Assembly (NCBI GenBank): GCA_034112285.1
Contig: JAWUVP010000009.1
Span: 1 to 35,825 of the forward strand
DNA length: 35,825 bases
Direction of reading: 5' to 3'
Source: JAWUVP01 sp034112285
Lineage (GTDB): Bacteria; Pseudomonadota; Gammaproteobacteria; JABDGN01
The translations under genes were made by a program, and so were the position numbers. Below, piece after piece: positions 8,040 to 16,399 of the stretch; the first letter of the stretch is position 1; each line of letters begins with the position of its first letter. The notes under the pieces are model-generated. The model made no database searches and was not told where the DNA came from. It worked only from the letters and a program-made list of their open reading frames with translations.

Positions 8040-9199
8040 GGCGCGCTCCATAATGGAGACAGATCACGTAAACGGGTGACTTGCTGCTTAAGCGTGTCTG
8101 TGGCGATGACAATATCGGCCTCAGTGGTAAAGCGGCCAAATGAAATTCTGACGCTGCTATTGGCTTGTTGATTGGTTAAGCCCATGGCCGATAATACGTG
8201 TGAGGGTGCCATGGTGGCAGAGGTGCAGGCCGAGCCGGCCGAAAAAGCTAGCTCAGGGCAGCTGGCCATTAAAGCCTCGCTGTCGATATGGTCAAATTGC
8301 AAGTTAACAATGTTGGGTAGCTTCTGTTGAGGATCACCATTGATTTGCCAAGCGGGTAAGTCTTTTAGCGCGCTAAGAAATTGCTGCTGCAAGCCTTCAA
8401 TACGGGTCTGTTCTGCTGCGCCGTTTTCTTGCATCAACACTGCCGCGGCCGATAAGCCCGTTATTTGATGCGTTGGCAAGGTGCCAGAACGCAAGCCGCG
8501 CTCATGTTTGCCGCCACTGATTTGCTCTTGCAACCGCACCCGCGGTGTTTGGCGCACGTAGAGGGCGCCAATACCTTTGGGACCGTAAATTTTGTGGGCG
8601 CTTAGGGAAATTAAATCGGCAGGAAGTTGGGTGACATCCAGCACTAACTTGCCAAAGCTTTGCGCGGCATCCACATGGACATAAATACCGTGTTGTTTGG
8701 CCATGTCAGTAATGGCGGCTATGTCGTGAATTACGCCGGTTTCATTGTTTACGTGCATGATGCTAATTAATAAGGTGTTGGGGGTGATGGCCGCATGCAA
8801 ATCATCTAGCGCCAGCACGCCATTGGCTTGGGGCTTGAGGTAGCTAACGCTAAAGCCGTCTTTTTCCAACGCGGCACAGCTATCTAGCACGGCCTTGTGG
8901 CTAGTGGCCACGGTGATGATGTGCTGACGGCGTTGGCGGTGAAACTGTGCTAAGCCTTTAATGGCTAGGTTATCGGCCTCGGTGGCGCCGGAGGTGAAAA
9001 TAATTTCTCGCGGCTGGGCATTGAGGGTTTGCGCTATTTGTTCGCGTGCGCTTTCAACCATGGCCGTGGCCGCAAAGCCAAATTCATGTGTGTTGGAGGC
9101 AGGGTTGCCAAAGCAGCCATCGAGCGTTAAGCATTGCTGCATGCTTGCGGCAACGCGGGGATCAACAGGCGTGGTGGCTGCGTAGTCTAAATATATCAT
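8036..9199 (-). CDS. Cysteine desulfurase, IscS/NifS-like
   Basis: 387 residues. It is a class-V PLP aminotransferase-fold enzyme that takes sulfur from cysteine. Key residues are visible: H101 in SHKAVLD, D177 and Q180 in HVDAAQSFGK, the PLP lysine K203 in SLSAHKIYGPKG, and the persulfide cysteine C325 in SAGSACTSA. The protein ends a few residues after SPLW, so the C-terminal tail that in Escherichia coli IscS helps bind IscU is missing. It is the first gene of an operon with IscU-like and IscA-like genes, each joined by an ATGA overlap. No iscR, hscBA or fdx is next to it, so it differs from a standard isc operon and could be a second, specialised system. Confidence 0.9.
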   Translation of the reverse strand: MIYLDYAATTPVDPRVAASMQQCLTLDGCFGNPASNTHEFGFAATAMVESAREQIAQTLNAQPREIIFTSGATEADNLAIKGLAQFHRQRRQHIITVATSHKAVLDSCAALEKDGFSVSYLKPQANGVLALDDLHAAITPNTLLISIMHVNNETGVIHDIAAITDMAKQHGIYVHVDAAQSFGKLVLDVTQLPADLISLSAHKIYGPKGIGALYVRQTPRVRLQEQISGGKHERGLRSGTLPTHQITGLSAAAVLMQENGAAEQTRIEGLQQQFLSALKDLPAWQINGDPQQKLPNIVNLQFDHIDSEALMASCPELAFSAGSACTSATMAPSHVLSAMGLTNQQANSSVRISFGRFTTEADIVIATDTLKQQVTRLRDLSPLWSAP

Positions 9200-9344
9200 G
9201 GCGCTATTCTAGGGGGATTTGCGTTCTCGCGCAATAGGGGCGGGGCTTTGCTTTTTGTGCACAAGCTATCAATGTTTAATACTGCTTTAATCTATTTAGG
9301 TTAACCTAGCAAGATGAAATGATTTAATAGAGGGGAGTTTAGTA

Positions 9345-9722
9345 ATGGGAAAACTTAATATTAAGCAAGAAAGGCGAGATGCGTTACGTGAGCTTACGAA
9401 ACAGATGAATAAATACGCGACGGAGCGCACCTTTTTACGCTCAACGTTTAAAAAGCAATACATGCATCAGCTTTGTTATTTTTTGGAGCAAGAAAATTTT
9501 TTTACGGCACAAATTTTGGCAAACCAATTACGGAAAGATGCCCAATTTTGTTATGCATACTTTACTAATAGCACGGCAAAACGCTTGGTTGATGACTGTT
9601 GTATGGTGTTAACAGTGCATAATGCTGAGGCCGAAGGCGCCCCTGTTAATTATAACAATGTGACGGAGCATTCCTTTCCCTTTAGTTCTCAGACAACATT
9701 TTTCCGGCACTACATTGGTTAG
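9345..9722 (+). CDS. Hypothetical protein, possibly 5' part of a frameshifted gene
   Basis: 125 residues, start ATG 9345 with GGGGAG about nine bases upstream. The N-terminus is rich in Lys and Arg (KQERRDALRELTKQMNK) and probably helical. I recognise no domain. The stop at 9720-9722 lies just after a T5 run, and coding-like sequence continues in the +1 frame (see 9715-9936). The two may be one protein of about 197 residues broken by an indel, or two coupled genes. AT-rich and flanked by unrecognised genes. Confidence 0.55.
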   Translation: MGKLNIKQERRDALRELTKQMNKYATERTFLRSTFKKQYMHQLCYFLEQENFFTAQILANQLRKDAQFCYAYFTNSTAKRLVDDCCMVLTVHNAEAEGAPVNYNNVTEHSFPFSSQTTFFRHYIG

Positions 9723-9936
9723 ACTTGTGTTGTTCGATACAGGTGAAGATTTTGAGATGCATGTGTTTGAATTATGGCGTTGTAACGTTGAGAATGAAAT
9801 TATTATAAAAGGTAAAGGTCATTGTAGAGATTTTATTAATAACATTCAGTTTTCTTCAATCCAAACTGAGAGGGGGCAGGCCGAGCAGCGTAAGAAGCTT
9901 ATTGAAAAGTTTGGGATCACGGAGTCGGGGACGTAA
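9715..9936 (+). CDS. Hypothetical protein, probably the 3' part of the preceding gene
   Basis: Up to 73 residues from TTG 9715, which overlaps the end of the preceding frame by eight bases; ATG 9757 is an alternative start giving 59 residues. Neither has a convincing ribosome-binding site. The sequence (VRLVLFDTGEDFEMHVFELW and onward) reads like the interior of a globular protein rather than an N-terminus, which favours a frameshift relative to 9345-9722. The next gene begins six bases after its stop. No family recognised. Confidence 0.45.
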   Translation: MVRLVLFDTGEDFEMHVFELWRCNVENEIIIKGKGHCRDFINNIQFSSIQTERGQAEQRKKLIEKFGITESGT

Positions 9937-9942
9937 TTATAA

Positions 9943-10818
9943 ATGTATTCGCGATCTACAATATCAAAATCTGAAGGTGCTGTCGCGGTGCACAGGCGTG
10001 ATACTTATAAGAAACTAACCTTGAATGTTACAAGGCTAGTAAATCTACACTTCGCTTTATATCAAAAAAAAGACTACTCTTCAGATAAGTTCCCTGAGTT
10101 TTCTCCTGTCTGGTATTTGAACCATGTGGCGGTAGTGAAGATGGTGGTGTGTAGTTTAGAACAGCTCTTCGCGCCAACAACGCTTATTGCTCGTGATTAT
10201 CAGCTTAATGCTAAGCAGTTCGCGTATCAGCAGTTATTTGTGCAGCAACAGGGTGAGTTTAGCCTGTCTGTTTTGAAGTTGATTGGGCTCAGTGAGGCTT
10301 CTATTGATAAAGTAAGAGCGTTAGAACCGGTGAATTTGTTTATCCCGGCGCAATTTCAGGCGTTTAAATCATCAATACGAAACAGAATATACGGTTGTTT
10401 CTTTAAGCTGCTTCATACGATAGGATTTGATCATTGCCCTGCTAACGAAAGACCTTATATTAGCGCTTCACCTGCAATGCCATCGGATAATGCAATGAGA
10501 TATTCAGCAGCATATGATTCAAGCACGATTTCAATTTGGCTATGTTGCCAGCTATCTTCTACAGATAGGCTGTTTAAACGCTTGGCTGCGATGATGCCCC
10601 TGGAGGGCGCAGTGCATTACCATGGTTTAATTATGGCTAAGTTGAAGCAAGAAAAAACCTCTATTGATGATGACAACTTTTGGGGGCGCCATTTTGTTCA
10701 ATTTGAACCTTTTTCCGTGAAAAATTATTTGCTAATACGAGTTTGCTTAAATAAATTGCTTTATCCTATTTTGGGTGGTGATCTGTCCTGTCTTATTAGG
10801 TTCAACTACTGGCTTTAA
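9943..10818 (+). CDS. Hypothetical protein
   Basis: 291 residues, ATG 9943, six bases after the stop of the gene before it, so the two are probably co-transcribed. I recognise no domain or motif. It lacks a signal peptide; there are scattered hydrophobic helices (for example IYGCFFKLLHTIGF) but no clear membrane topology. It is AT-richer than the housekeeping blocks and belongs to the accessory segment. Confidence 0.6.
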   Translation: MYSRSTISKSEGAVAVHRRDTYKKLTLNVTRLVNLHFALYQKKDYSSDKFPEFSPVWYLNHVAVVKMVVCSLEQLFAPTTLIARDYQLNAKQFAYQQLFVQQQGEFSLSVLKLIGLSEASIDKVRALEPVNLFIPAQFQAFKSSIRNRIYGCFFKLLHTIGFDHCPANERPYISASPAMPSDNAMRYSAAYDSSTISIWLCCQLSSTDRLFKRLAAMMPLEGAVHYHGLIMAKLKQEKTSIDDDNFWGRHFVQFEPFSVKNYLLIRVCLNKLLYPILGGDLSCLIRFNYWL

Positions 10819-10864
10819 AGAGTCTACCCTATATTTTTTTGCAACAGTGCCGTATTATTGCCGC

Positions 10865-11752
10865 ATGTTTAAATCGGTCTTACAAAAACATTTCTCCGGG
10901 CAAAGCATTGCCATTAGCGCCATGCTGCTCTCTGCATTGTGTATGGCGTTGCTCGCGGTGTTTTATCGCTACACGCTGTTTTCTATGTCGCTGGCTTTAG
11001 CTGCGTGGTTGCGCATGTTGTTTCCGTTGTTGTGCTTGTTGCCGCTCATTAAATGGCGCGATGTTAGCCTCTGGCGTAACTGGCAAATTCACATGCTGCG
11101 CGGCTTAATTGTTATGAGTTATATATATGCGGTGTTCACGTATTTATGGCATTCAAATATTTTGGCGGTAACCTTATTATCAAACACGGGGCCGTTGTTT
11201 CTGCCTTTTTTGTCGCGTATTTTTTTAGGAAAACGTTTACACTGGCCGGTGGTGGCGTGTAGCGTGTTAGGTTTTGTGGGGGTGCTGATTGCCATTAACC
11301 CTTCTGGCGGCATGCTGCAATGGTATGCGTTATTAGGCGTTTATTCGGGCTTGGCCAATGCTGGCTCGCAAATTTGTTTGCATCATACCAATGCCACCCA
11401 AACGCGATTGCAAAATATGTTTGGCTTGTATTTTTTCTCTTCCCTGTTTTTAATGTTGCCGGTTATTTATTTTGCGCTACGTGGGCAGTTACATTGGCAG
11501 TGGCATGCAAGCCTATGGCTTTGGTTTGGCCTTATTACAGGCTTTAGTTTTTTGAATCAATTTACCCGCATGGTGGCGTTTCGCTGGGTAAAGAACCCAG
11601 CCACGGTAATGCCGTGGGTGTATTTTGCCGTGCCGTTTGCCGGCATTTTAGATTGGGCCATTTTTCACATGCTGCCGAGTTGGCATGGCGTGGTGGGTGC
11701 GGCGGTGATTATTGTTAGTGTGAGTGTGCTGGTGCGCGTGCAGCGAGCGTAG
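10865..11752 (+). CDS. EamA-family (DMT superfamily) transporter
   Basis: 295 residues from ATG 10865; the frame is open upstream to 10775, but that extension overlaps the preceding gene and is not hydrophobic. The protein is about nine to ten membrane segments in two halves, with the EamA hallmark region NTGPLFLPFLSRIFLGKRLH at the end of the first half and a matching WVYFAVPFAGILDWAIF in the second. Members export or import small metabolites in the inner membrane. Substrate unknown. The first half is better conserved in pattern than the second. Confidence 0.85.
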   Translation: MFKSVLQKHFSGQSIAISAMLLSALCMALLAVFYRYTLFSMSLALAAWLRMLFPLLCLLPLIKWRDVSLWRNWQIHMLRGLIVMSYIYAVFTYLWHSNILAVTLLSNTGPLFLPFLSRIFLGKRLHWPVVACSVLGFVGVLIAINPSGGMLQWYALLGVYSGLANAGSQICLHHTNATQTRLQNMFGLYFFSSLFLMLPVIYFALRGQLHWQWHASLWLWFGLITGFSFLNQFTRMVAFRWVKNPATVMPWVYFAVPFAGILDWAIFHMLPSWHGVVGAAVIIVSVSVLVRVQRA

Positions 11753-11849
11753 GCTGGCGTTTCGAGGTCGATTAAGTTAAGGTTTGAGTATATTTTCTCA
11801 TTTTATAAGTGCTATTACAGAGAAGCTAATTAATTAACGGAGCTTTAAC

Positions 11850-12851
11850 ATGCGGTTAAACAAAAATCTAATACGTTCTCTACTATGTTGTCTGTTAATT
11901 GTGGGCATAATTTTATTTTGCAATAATGTAGCGGCTTTACCGGCGGGTAATGAAGTTCACTATGAGCATGTTAAGGCCTATTCGGGTCCCCAAAGCTTGG
12001 CTAGGGTTGTTGAGAAAACAATACAGGTTAGTGCGCATCGGTATGGTAAAAATGCAGCGCAGCATGTTTTGGTTGTGCTGGATGATGATAATACGTTGAC
12101 AACAATGCCGCAATTTTTAGGCGGTGTTTCTTGGTTTGGCTGGCAGGCTTCTTTATTAAAGACTAATAGTCCATTGCGTGAGTTCACCTCTTTTGCAGCT
12201 TTAATTCAGGGGCAAAGGCTTCTTTTTGTACTGAGAAAAATGAACTTAACGGATGCTAGCATTCCTAGTGTTCTGCAAGGTTTTGCTGCCAGGGGGGTTC
12301 ACGTTATTGTTGATACGGCAAGAGGGCCTAGCTTTAGTGATTTGACCCAGGAACAGTTGAAAGAAAATGCGGTGTTATCGACGACGGATTCACATTCAAC
12401 TTTATTTAAACAAGCTGGCTTGATTAACAAGCATGATAACAGCACTAGTTATTTTGCTAATGTTAGTTGTCCAAAGATTAACAAGGCGTTTTCAAGGCCT
12501 GTGCTCTATCGGAACGGCATCCTCTTTACGACAGGTCAAAATAAGGCACAGGCATTACAATGTTTATTACATAAATTAGGCTATGCTACTAAAGGTAAAA
12601 ATCAACAGTATACGCATATTGTTTACATGGATGATGTTGAGAAGCTCGTGCAAATAATGCAAAAAGAATACCAGCATAACGTTAATGTACAGTTAACCAC
12701 CTTGCATTTCACCAAGTATGTGCCGCGCGATAGTTTGCCATCTGACTTGCACGTTAGGCGTGCCTTGTTAGCAAAAGCGAATAAGCAATATAATAATATT
12801 ATGACAGTGTTGCACAACAATTTGGCAGAAGCTAATGTGCCTGAAAAGTAG
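11850..12851 (+). CDS. Secreted DUF2608-type HAD-superfamily protein
   Basis: 333 residues. Residues 1-29 form a signal peptide (basic start, hydrophobic core LLCCLLIVGIILF, then VAA before LPAG). The HAD phosphatase motifs are all visible: motif I DDDNT (78-82), motif II VHVIVDTARG with Thr156, motif III Lys232 in GQNKAQAL, and motif IV DD at 261-262 in IVYMDD. DUF2608 (PF11019) proteins occur in Legionella, Coxiella and chlamydial relatives; their substrates are unknown. An intact catalytic set with a signal peptide suggests a periplasmic or exported phosphatase. It stands alone with about 100 bases before it (including TAATTAACGGAG near the start). The degenerate head of the 1551-5183 protein appears related. 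Confidence 0.85.
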   Translation: MRLNKNLIRSLLCCLLIVGIILFCNNVAALPAGNEVHYEHVKAYSGPQSLARVVEKTIQVSAHRYGKNAAQHVLVVLDDDNTLTTMPQFLGGVSWFGWQASLLKTNSPLREFTSFAALIQGQRLLFVLRKMNLTDASIPSVLQGFAARGVHVIVDTARGPSFSDLTQEQLKENAVLSTTDSHSTLFKQAGLINKHDNSTSYFANVSCPKINKAFSRPVLYRNGILFTTGQNKAQALQCLLHKLGYATKGKNQQYTHIVYMDDVEKLVQIMQKEYQHNVNVQLTTLHFTKYVPRDSLPSDLHVRRALLAKANKQYNNIMTVLHNNLAEANVPEK

Positions 12852-12906
12852 GTTGAATTTTATTCGTTATGAGTAAATACTTGAAGCAATTGGAATTTAG
12901 GTATTT

Positions 12907-13132
12907 CTAGCATTGCTTACATCGTGTTCGGATTTTTGTGGACAGCTCATTAAGCATAGGCAATGGGCAACCGGTACTGCGTCCACCACTGGCATTTTGA
13001 ATGAAGATATTTCGCTCCTTCAAATTTTGAATATCTCTCAGTGTGCTATCACTAGAACATTTTGTTGATGATAAGGTGCTGACGCGCATTAACACGATTT
13101 TGGTTTATCTGCTCCCACAACGCTGGGTGATC
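12907..13132 (-). pseudogene. Fic-family protein, C-terminal remnant
   Basis: Two frames on the minus strand together resemble the C-terminal end of Fic proteins of the long, HTH-tailed type. The first reads HPALWEQINQNRVNARQ and hits a stop; the second, beginning about 13080, reads KCSSDSTLRDIQNLKERNIF, then NASGGRSTGCPL. This corresponds to the S-x-D-T-A-x-R-D-L/I and GGGRST-x-Y pattern of that tail. No HPFxxGNGR active-site motif is found upstream, so only the tail remains. It points to a lost AMPylator or related enzyme. Confidence 0.5.
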
Positions 13133-13190
13133 CTATGGTGAGGTGTTTTCTTAATATGCTCCGGTAATCTTTCAACAAATTAAGGGCTAA

Positions 13191-13664
13191 GTTAAAAAGT
13201 TTAATGTTGAACTAACAATAGGTCTGTCCATCGAAGCAAAAATTGCGGCTCTTGACACGATTAATCGTGTATTTCAGGCTGAGTGGGTTATGCCTAGGGG
13301 GTGCTGAAGTTTATAAGAAAACCGGCAGATACAGGTAAGTCTAAATACCATGTAATTAAGGTGCTGGCTGGCTCTAAAGATGATGATAATTATGACCGCA
13401 ATTATGATTATGCGGCAGAACATCCTCTTGTGGTGGCTCTTTTATGAATTTCTTGAAATAACAGCTTTGTATAAAAACGTTTTCTGGGTGCCCGAATTGT
13501 TGCTCGAGAAAATTAAGGCGGTAGCTGAGCGGAAAATAAAATTTGAATGGTGTTGTCCCTCTTTTAGCCTCAGTAAAGGTACCAAGGCTAAGTGGCGGAT
13601 TTATCATCAGGTTTTGGAAAGGGGAAACTTGGGCCGAAGTGCTGGACTTGTTACGCGCTGCTAA
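13191..13664 (+). pseudogene. Decayed coding region of unknown function
   Basis: Coding-like stretches follow each other in changing frames. One gives VKKFNVELTIGLSIEAKIAA then LDTINRVFQAEW and stops at a G5 run; the next gives GAEVYKKTGRYR; the next KYHVIKVLAGSKDDDNYDRN then YDYAAEHPLVVALL; and the last (to 13664) gives FYEFLEITALYKNVFWVPEL and onward. At least three indels would be needed to join them. I do not recognise the family. The opposite strand gives no better reading. Confidence 0.3.
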
Positions 13665-13705
13665 TCCTCCTGTTTCTCGCTCTGGGACGCTTGCGAATAT
13701 CGTTA

Positions 13706-14377
13706 TTAAATGTCATGACTGAAGTCCACAAGATATGAACACACAGGACTTGGACATTTTACCGTTTTTTCTGCTAAATTATAGATAGTCTGTGTGCTAC
13801 AGGCTAGACAGGTGCTACAACAAGTTCGATGTTCTATGTGTGTTTTCAAGGAGGATTTTTGGCTGGCTGCGTAGCCACAACTTGGGCATTGAAAGGGCTT
13901 TTCGCCGGTATGAGTGAGTATGTGTCGATCTAACTTGTATTTAGTATCGTGAATTTTATTGCAGTGTGGACATGCATATGGGTGTACGCCTCTACCTTTA
14001 ACTGCACCAGCTGGGTGTTGTTGTACCCTTGGCGTCGTAGTGACTGCCCGTCGAGGTCGTGTGTTATGTAAGGAGGCTATGGAGCCTGGTGGCACTCTGC
14101 GTGGTGCAGATAGTAATGTTGCTGGTGGCATTGCTGCTCGAGCTTGCTGGCTTAATTTCTTAGCATTGGATGCTGGGCAACAATCGATTGTTGGACAACC
14201 CGTAGGCTTTAGGCCGTGTTTGCAAAACATTTGTTGTGGCCATTGTGTCGGCGGGGGAGGGGGTGCCGGCGCTTCAAGGTTTAGCTCTTCAATTGTGTGC
14301 TTTAAACATGCTAAGCATTGTGTGTTGTGTACGAACTTTAGATGTTGTGAGCAGCCTGGTGTGATGCAGTATCTCAT
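13706..14377 (-). CDS. Eukaryote-like C2H2 zinc-finger protein
   Basis: 223 residues. Two fingers lie in tandem at 134-186. Finger 1 is C136-x2-C139-x12-H152-x3-H156. It is joined by the linker TGEKPF (157-162), the classical eukaryotic C2H2 linker, to finger 2, C164-x2-C167-x12-H180, closed by H183 or C186. Cys pairs at both ends (C4/C9 and C21/C24; C52/C61/C66/C67; C186-C193 cluster and C208/C213) suggest more zinc sites. The middle is proline-rich (36-44) and basic (93-130: several Arg and Lys), giving a DNA-binding or nuclear-targeting look. Bacterial Ros/MucR fingers have a different spacing and lack this linker. There is no obvious ribosome-binding site at ATG 14377. It lies between decayed genes and a repeat element. 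Transfer from a eukaryotic host and function as a nuclear effector are inference. Confidence 0.75.
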   Translation of the reverse strand: MRYCITPGCSQHLKFVHNTQCLACLKHTIEELNLEAPAPPPPPTQWPQQMFCKHGLKPTGCPTIDCCPASNAKKLSQQARAAMPPATLLSAPRRVPPGSIASLHNTRPRRAVTTTPRVQQHPAGAVKGRGVHPYACPHCNKIHDTKYKLDRHILTHTGEKPFQCPSCGYAASQKSSLKTHIEHRTCCSTCLACSTQTIYNLAEKTVKCPSPVCSYLVDFSHDI

Positions 14378-14470
14378 TATTATGTGGCGCCGAAGTTATT
14401 ATTATTGATTGTGAGTATAGCGAATAAAGCTTAGGGCAGTATTAATGTGCTGTGAATATATGTATTCTCT

Positions 14471-14740
14471 CAGGGCAAACGTACTATAAATCCCTTCATG
14501 TTGTAAGCTATCGTTGACCTAGTTTGTAAGAGAATGTCTATTGCTACTAAATTTACTCGCTTGAAAAAAAGTACGTCGTTGCGAGGAGCGTAGCGACGAT
14601 ATGGGAGGGAGAGTCATGATTTAAAGCGCTTCCAGTTGTACTTTGTACATTTTTTGAAGCGCGTACGCCCTGTGTGCTCTCTCAGACGTTCAGTCAGTAA
14701 TATCGTACAAGATGAAGGGATTTGTAGTGCGTTTACCCTC
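14471..14740 (+). repeat. Composite MITE-like element (internally deleted copy plus inverted end)
   Basis: 14471-14672 is a copy of the element at 27159-27441, from cagggcaaacg to gcgtacgccctg, but 81 bases shorter: the segment between the two 25-bp inverted arms, plus the second arm, is missing. Next to it, 14673-14740 ends with an inverted copy of the left end (atgaagggatttg then tagtgcgtttaccctc). The outer 29 bases at each end match as inverted repeats at 25 positions. The right edge touches the recN stop codon. The 93 bases between the zinc-finger start and this element hold no gene. Confidence 0.65.
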
Positions 14741-16399
14741 TTAGCGCTGCAACATTTCCGCGGCATGCTTCAAGGTTTGTTCGGTAATGCTCACGCCGCC
14801 TAGCATGCGGGCAATTTCGGCCACACGGGGTTGTTCGGTGAGTTGAATGATGGTGGTGTGGGTGGATTTTTTGTCGCTGTGTTTTTGCACTTGCAAGTGT
14901 TGGTGTGCTTGCGCTGCGACTTGGGGGAGGTGGGTAATGCACAGGACTTGGGCTTTTTCGCCGAGTTGGCGTAGTAGTTTGCCCACCACTTCAGCGGTGC
15001 CGCCGCCGATGCCGACATCGACTTCGTCGAATATTAAGCAGGGGGTGTCGTCTTTTTGGGCGGTGATCATTTGCAAGGCCAGGCTGATGCGTGACATTTC
15101 ACCGCCTGAGGCGACTTTGCTTAACGCTTGCAAAGGTTGTCCGGGGTTGGCGGTGACGGTGAATTCAATGTTTTCTGCACCAAAGGCAGTGAGCTCGGTT
15201 TGGGGCACCAGGGCAACGGCAAACTGGCCGCTTTGCATGCCGAGGATTTGCATGCTTTCGGTCACGAGTTTGTTAAGTTTTTTAATAGCTTTTTTGCGTG
15301 CCGCGGTTAATTTTTCAGCCACAACGTGGTAGGTGGCGCTAAGGTCGATGAGGCGCTGGTTTAATTCTTCGATTAATTCATCGGCATGTTGAATTTTTTG
15401 TAGTTCTAAATTCAAGCGTTGTTCAACCTCTGGCAGTTGTTCGGGTTCAACGTGGTGCTTGCGGGCTAAGTCGTGAATTTGGGTTAAGCGTTGCTCAACT
15501 TGGAATAAACGCTCAGGGTCAATGGATAATTTCGCTAAATATAGGCTTAAATCGTTGGCCGCTTCTTGGCTTTGAATTTCGGCAGTGGAGAGCATTTCAA
15601 TGCTGGTTTGCAGCTCTGGGGCGATGTTGCTAATGCTTTGCACGTGTTGCTTGGCTTGAGTTAATAAGGTTAGCACGTTGCTTTGGCTGTCATCGTTTAA
15701 GGCGTTGAGCGCGCTTTGCACGCTGGTTTTTAATTGCTCGCCATGGGCCAGTTGTTTGTGTTCGGTTTCTAGCTGCAACACTTCTGCGGCGCTAATGCTT
15801 AAGCTGGCCAGCTCATTCACTTGGTATTCTAACAGGGCCATTTGTGCGTATTGTTCGCTAGGGGTGCTTTGTAGTTGGAGCAATTGTTGCTGGGTTTGTT
15901 GCCAGAGTTGATAGCATTGTTTAACTTTGGCGACTAAGGGTAAGTGCCCGGCATAGCGGTCCACAATTAAGCGTTGGTGTTCGCGCTTTAATAAATTTTG
16001 GTGTTCATGTTGGCCATGAATATTGAGGATTAAATCGCCAAGTTGGCGTAGCTGTGCTTGCGGGCAAGCTTGGCCATTGATGTAATTGCGTGAGCGGCCT
16101 TCTTTGTGCAAGGTGCGGCGTAAAATAACTTCATCGCCATCTTCTAGCTCTTGCGCTGCCAACCATTTGTGGGCGGCGGGAATGTTGGTGATGTCAAAAA
16201 TAACGGTAATGTCAGCCCGGGCTTTGCCATGGCGAATAACGTTATTGGAAGCGCGGCCACCTAGGGCTAAATCTAGCGCGTCGATAATGATCGATTTACC
16301 GGCTCCGGTTTCGCCGGTTAAGGCGCTCATGCCTTTGTGTAAATCAAGCTGCAAGTTTTCGACAATGGCAAAGTCTTTAATATTTATGTGACTTAGCAC
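14741..16399 (-). CDS. recN: DNA repair protein RecN
   Basis: 552 residues, normal for RecN. It is an SMC-like ATPase acting in double-strand-break repair. Walker A is GETGAGKS (29-36); a long coiled-coil-like central region rich in Gln, Leu and Glu follows; the ABC signature SKVASGGEMSRISLALQM and Walker B CLIFDEVDVGIGG are near the C-terminus. It starts seven bases inside the end of nadK on the same strand, so the two are translationally coupled. The 3' end abuts a repeat element that could affect transcription termination. Confidence 0.96.
   Translation of the reverse strand: MLSHINIKDFAIVENLQLDLHKGMSALTGETGAGKSIIIDALDLALGGRASNNVIRHGKARADITVIFDITNIPAAHKWLAAQELEDGDEVILRRTLHKEGRSRNYINGQACPQAQLRQLGDLILNIHGQHEHQNLLKREHQRLIVDRYAGHLPLVAKVKQCYQLWQQTQQQLLQLQSTPSEQYAQMALLEYQVNELASLSISAAEVLQLETEHKQLAHGEQLKTSVQSALNALNDDSQSNVLTLLTQAKQHVQSISNIAPELQTSIEMLSTAEIQSQEAANDLSLYLAKLSIDPERLFQVEQRLTQIHDLARKHHVEPEQLPEVEQRLNLELQKIQHADELIEELNQRLIDLSATYHVVAEKLTAARKKAIKKLNKLVTESMQILGMQSGQFAVALVPQTELTAFGAENIEFTVTANPGQPLQALSKVASGGEMSRISLALQMITAQKDDTPCLIFDEVDVGIGGGTAEVVGKLLRQLGEKAQVLCITHLPQVAAQAHQHLQVQKHSDKKSTHTTIIQLTEQPRVAEIARMLGGVSITEQTLKHAAEMLQR

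Noticed and set aside
13374..13607. A 77-residue minus-strand frame as the catalytic part of the Fic remnant
   Set aside because: It has no HPFxxGNGR or other Fic motif and is in no consistent frame with the tail.
13959..14408. A 149-residue plus-strand frame over the zinc-finger gene
   Set aside because: It is Cys- and Gly-rich only because it is complementary to the finger codons. The minus strand has precise C2H2 spacing and a TGEKPF linker, which cannot arise as a shadow.
14847..15332. A 161-residue plus-strand frame inside recN
   Set aside because: The recN frame contains Walker B and the ABC signature here; the antisense translation has no motif.
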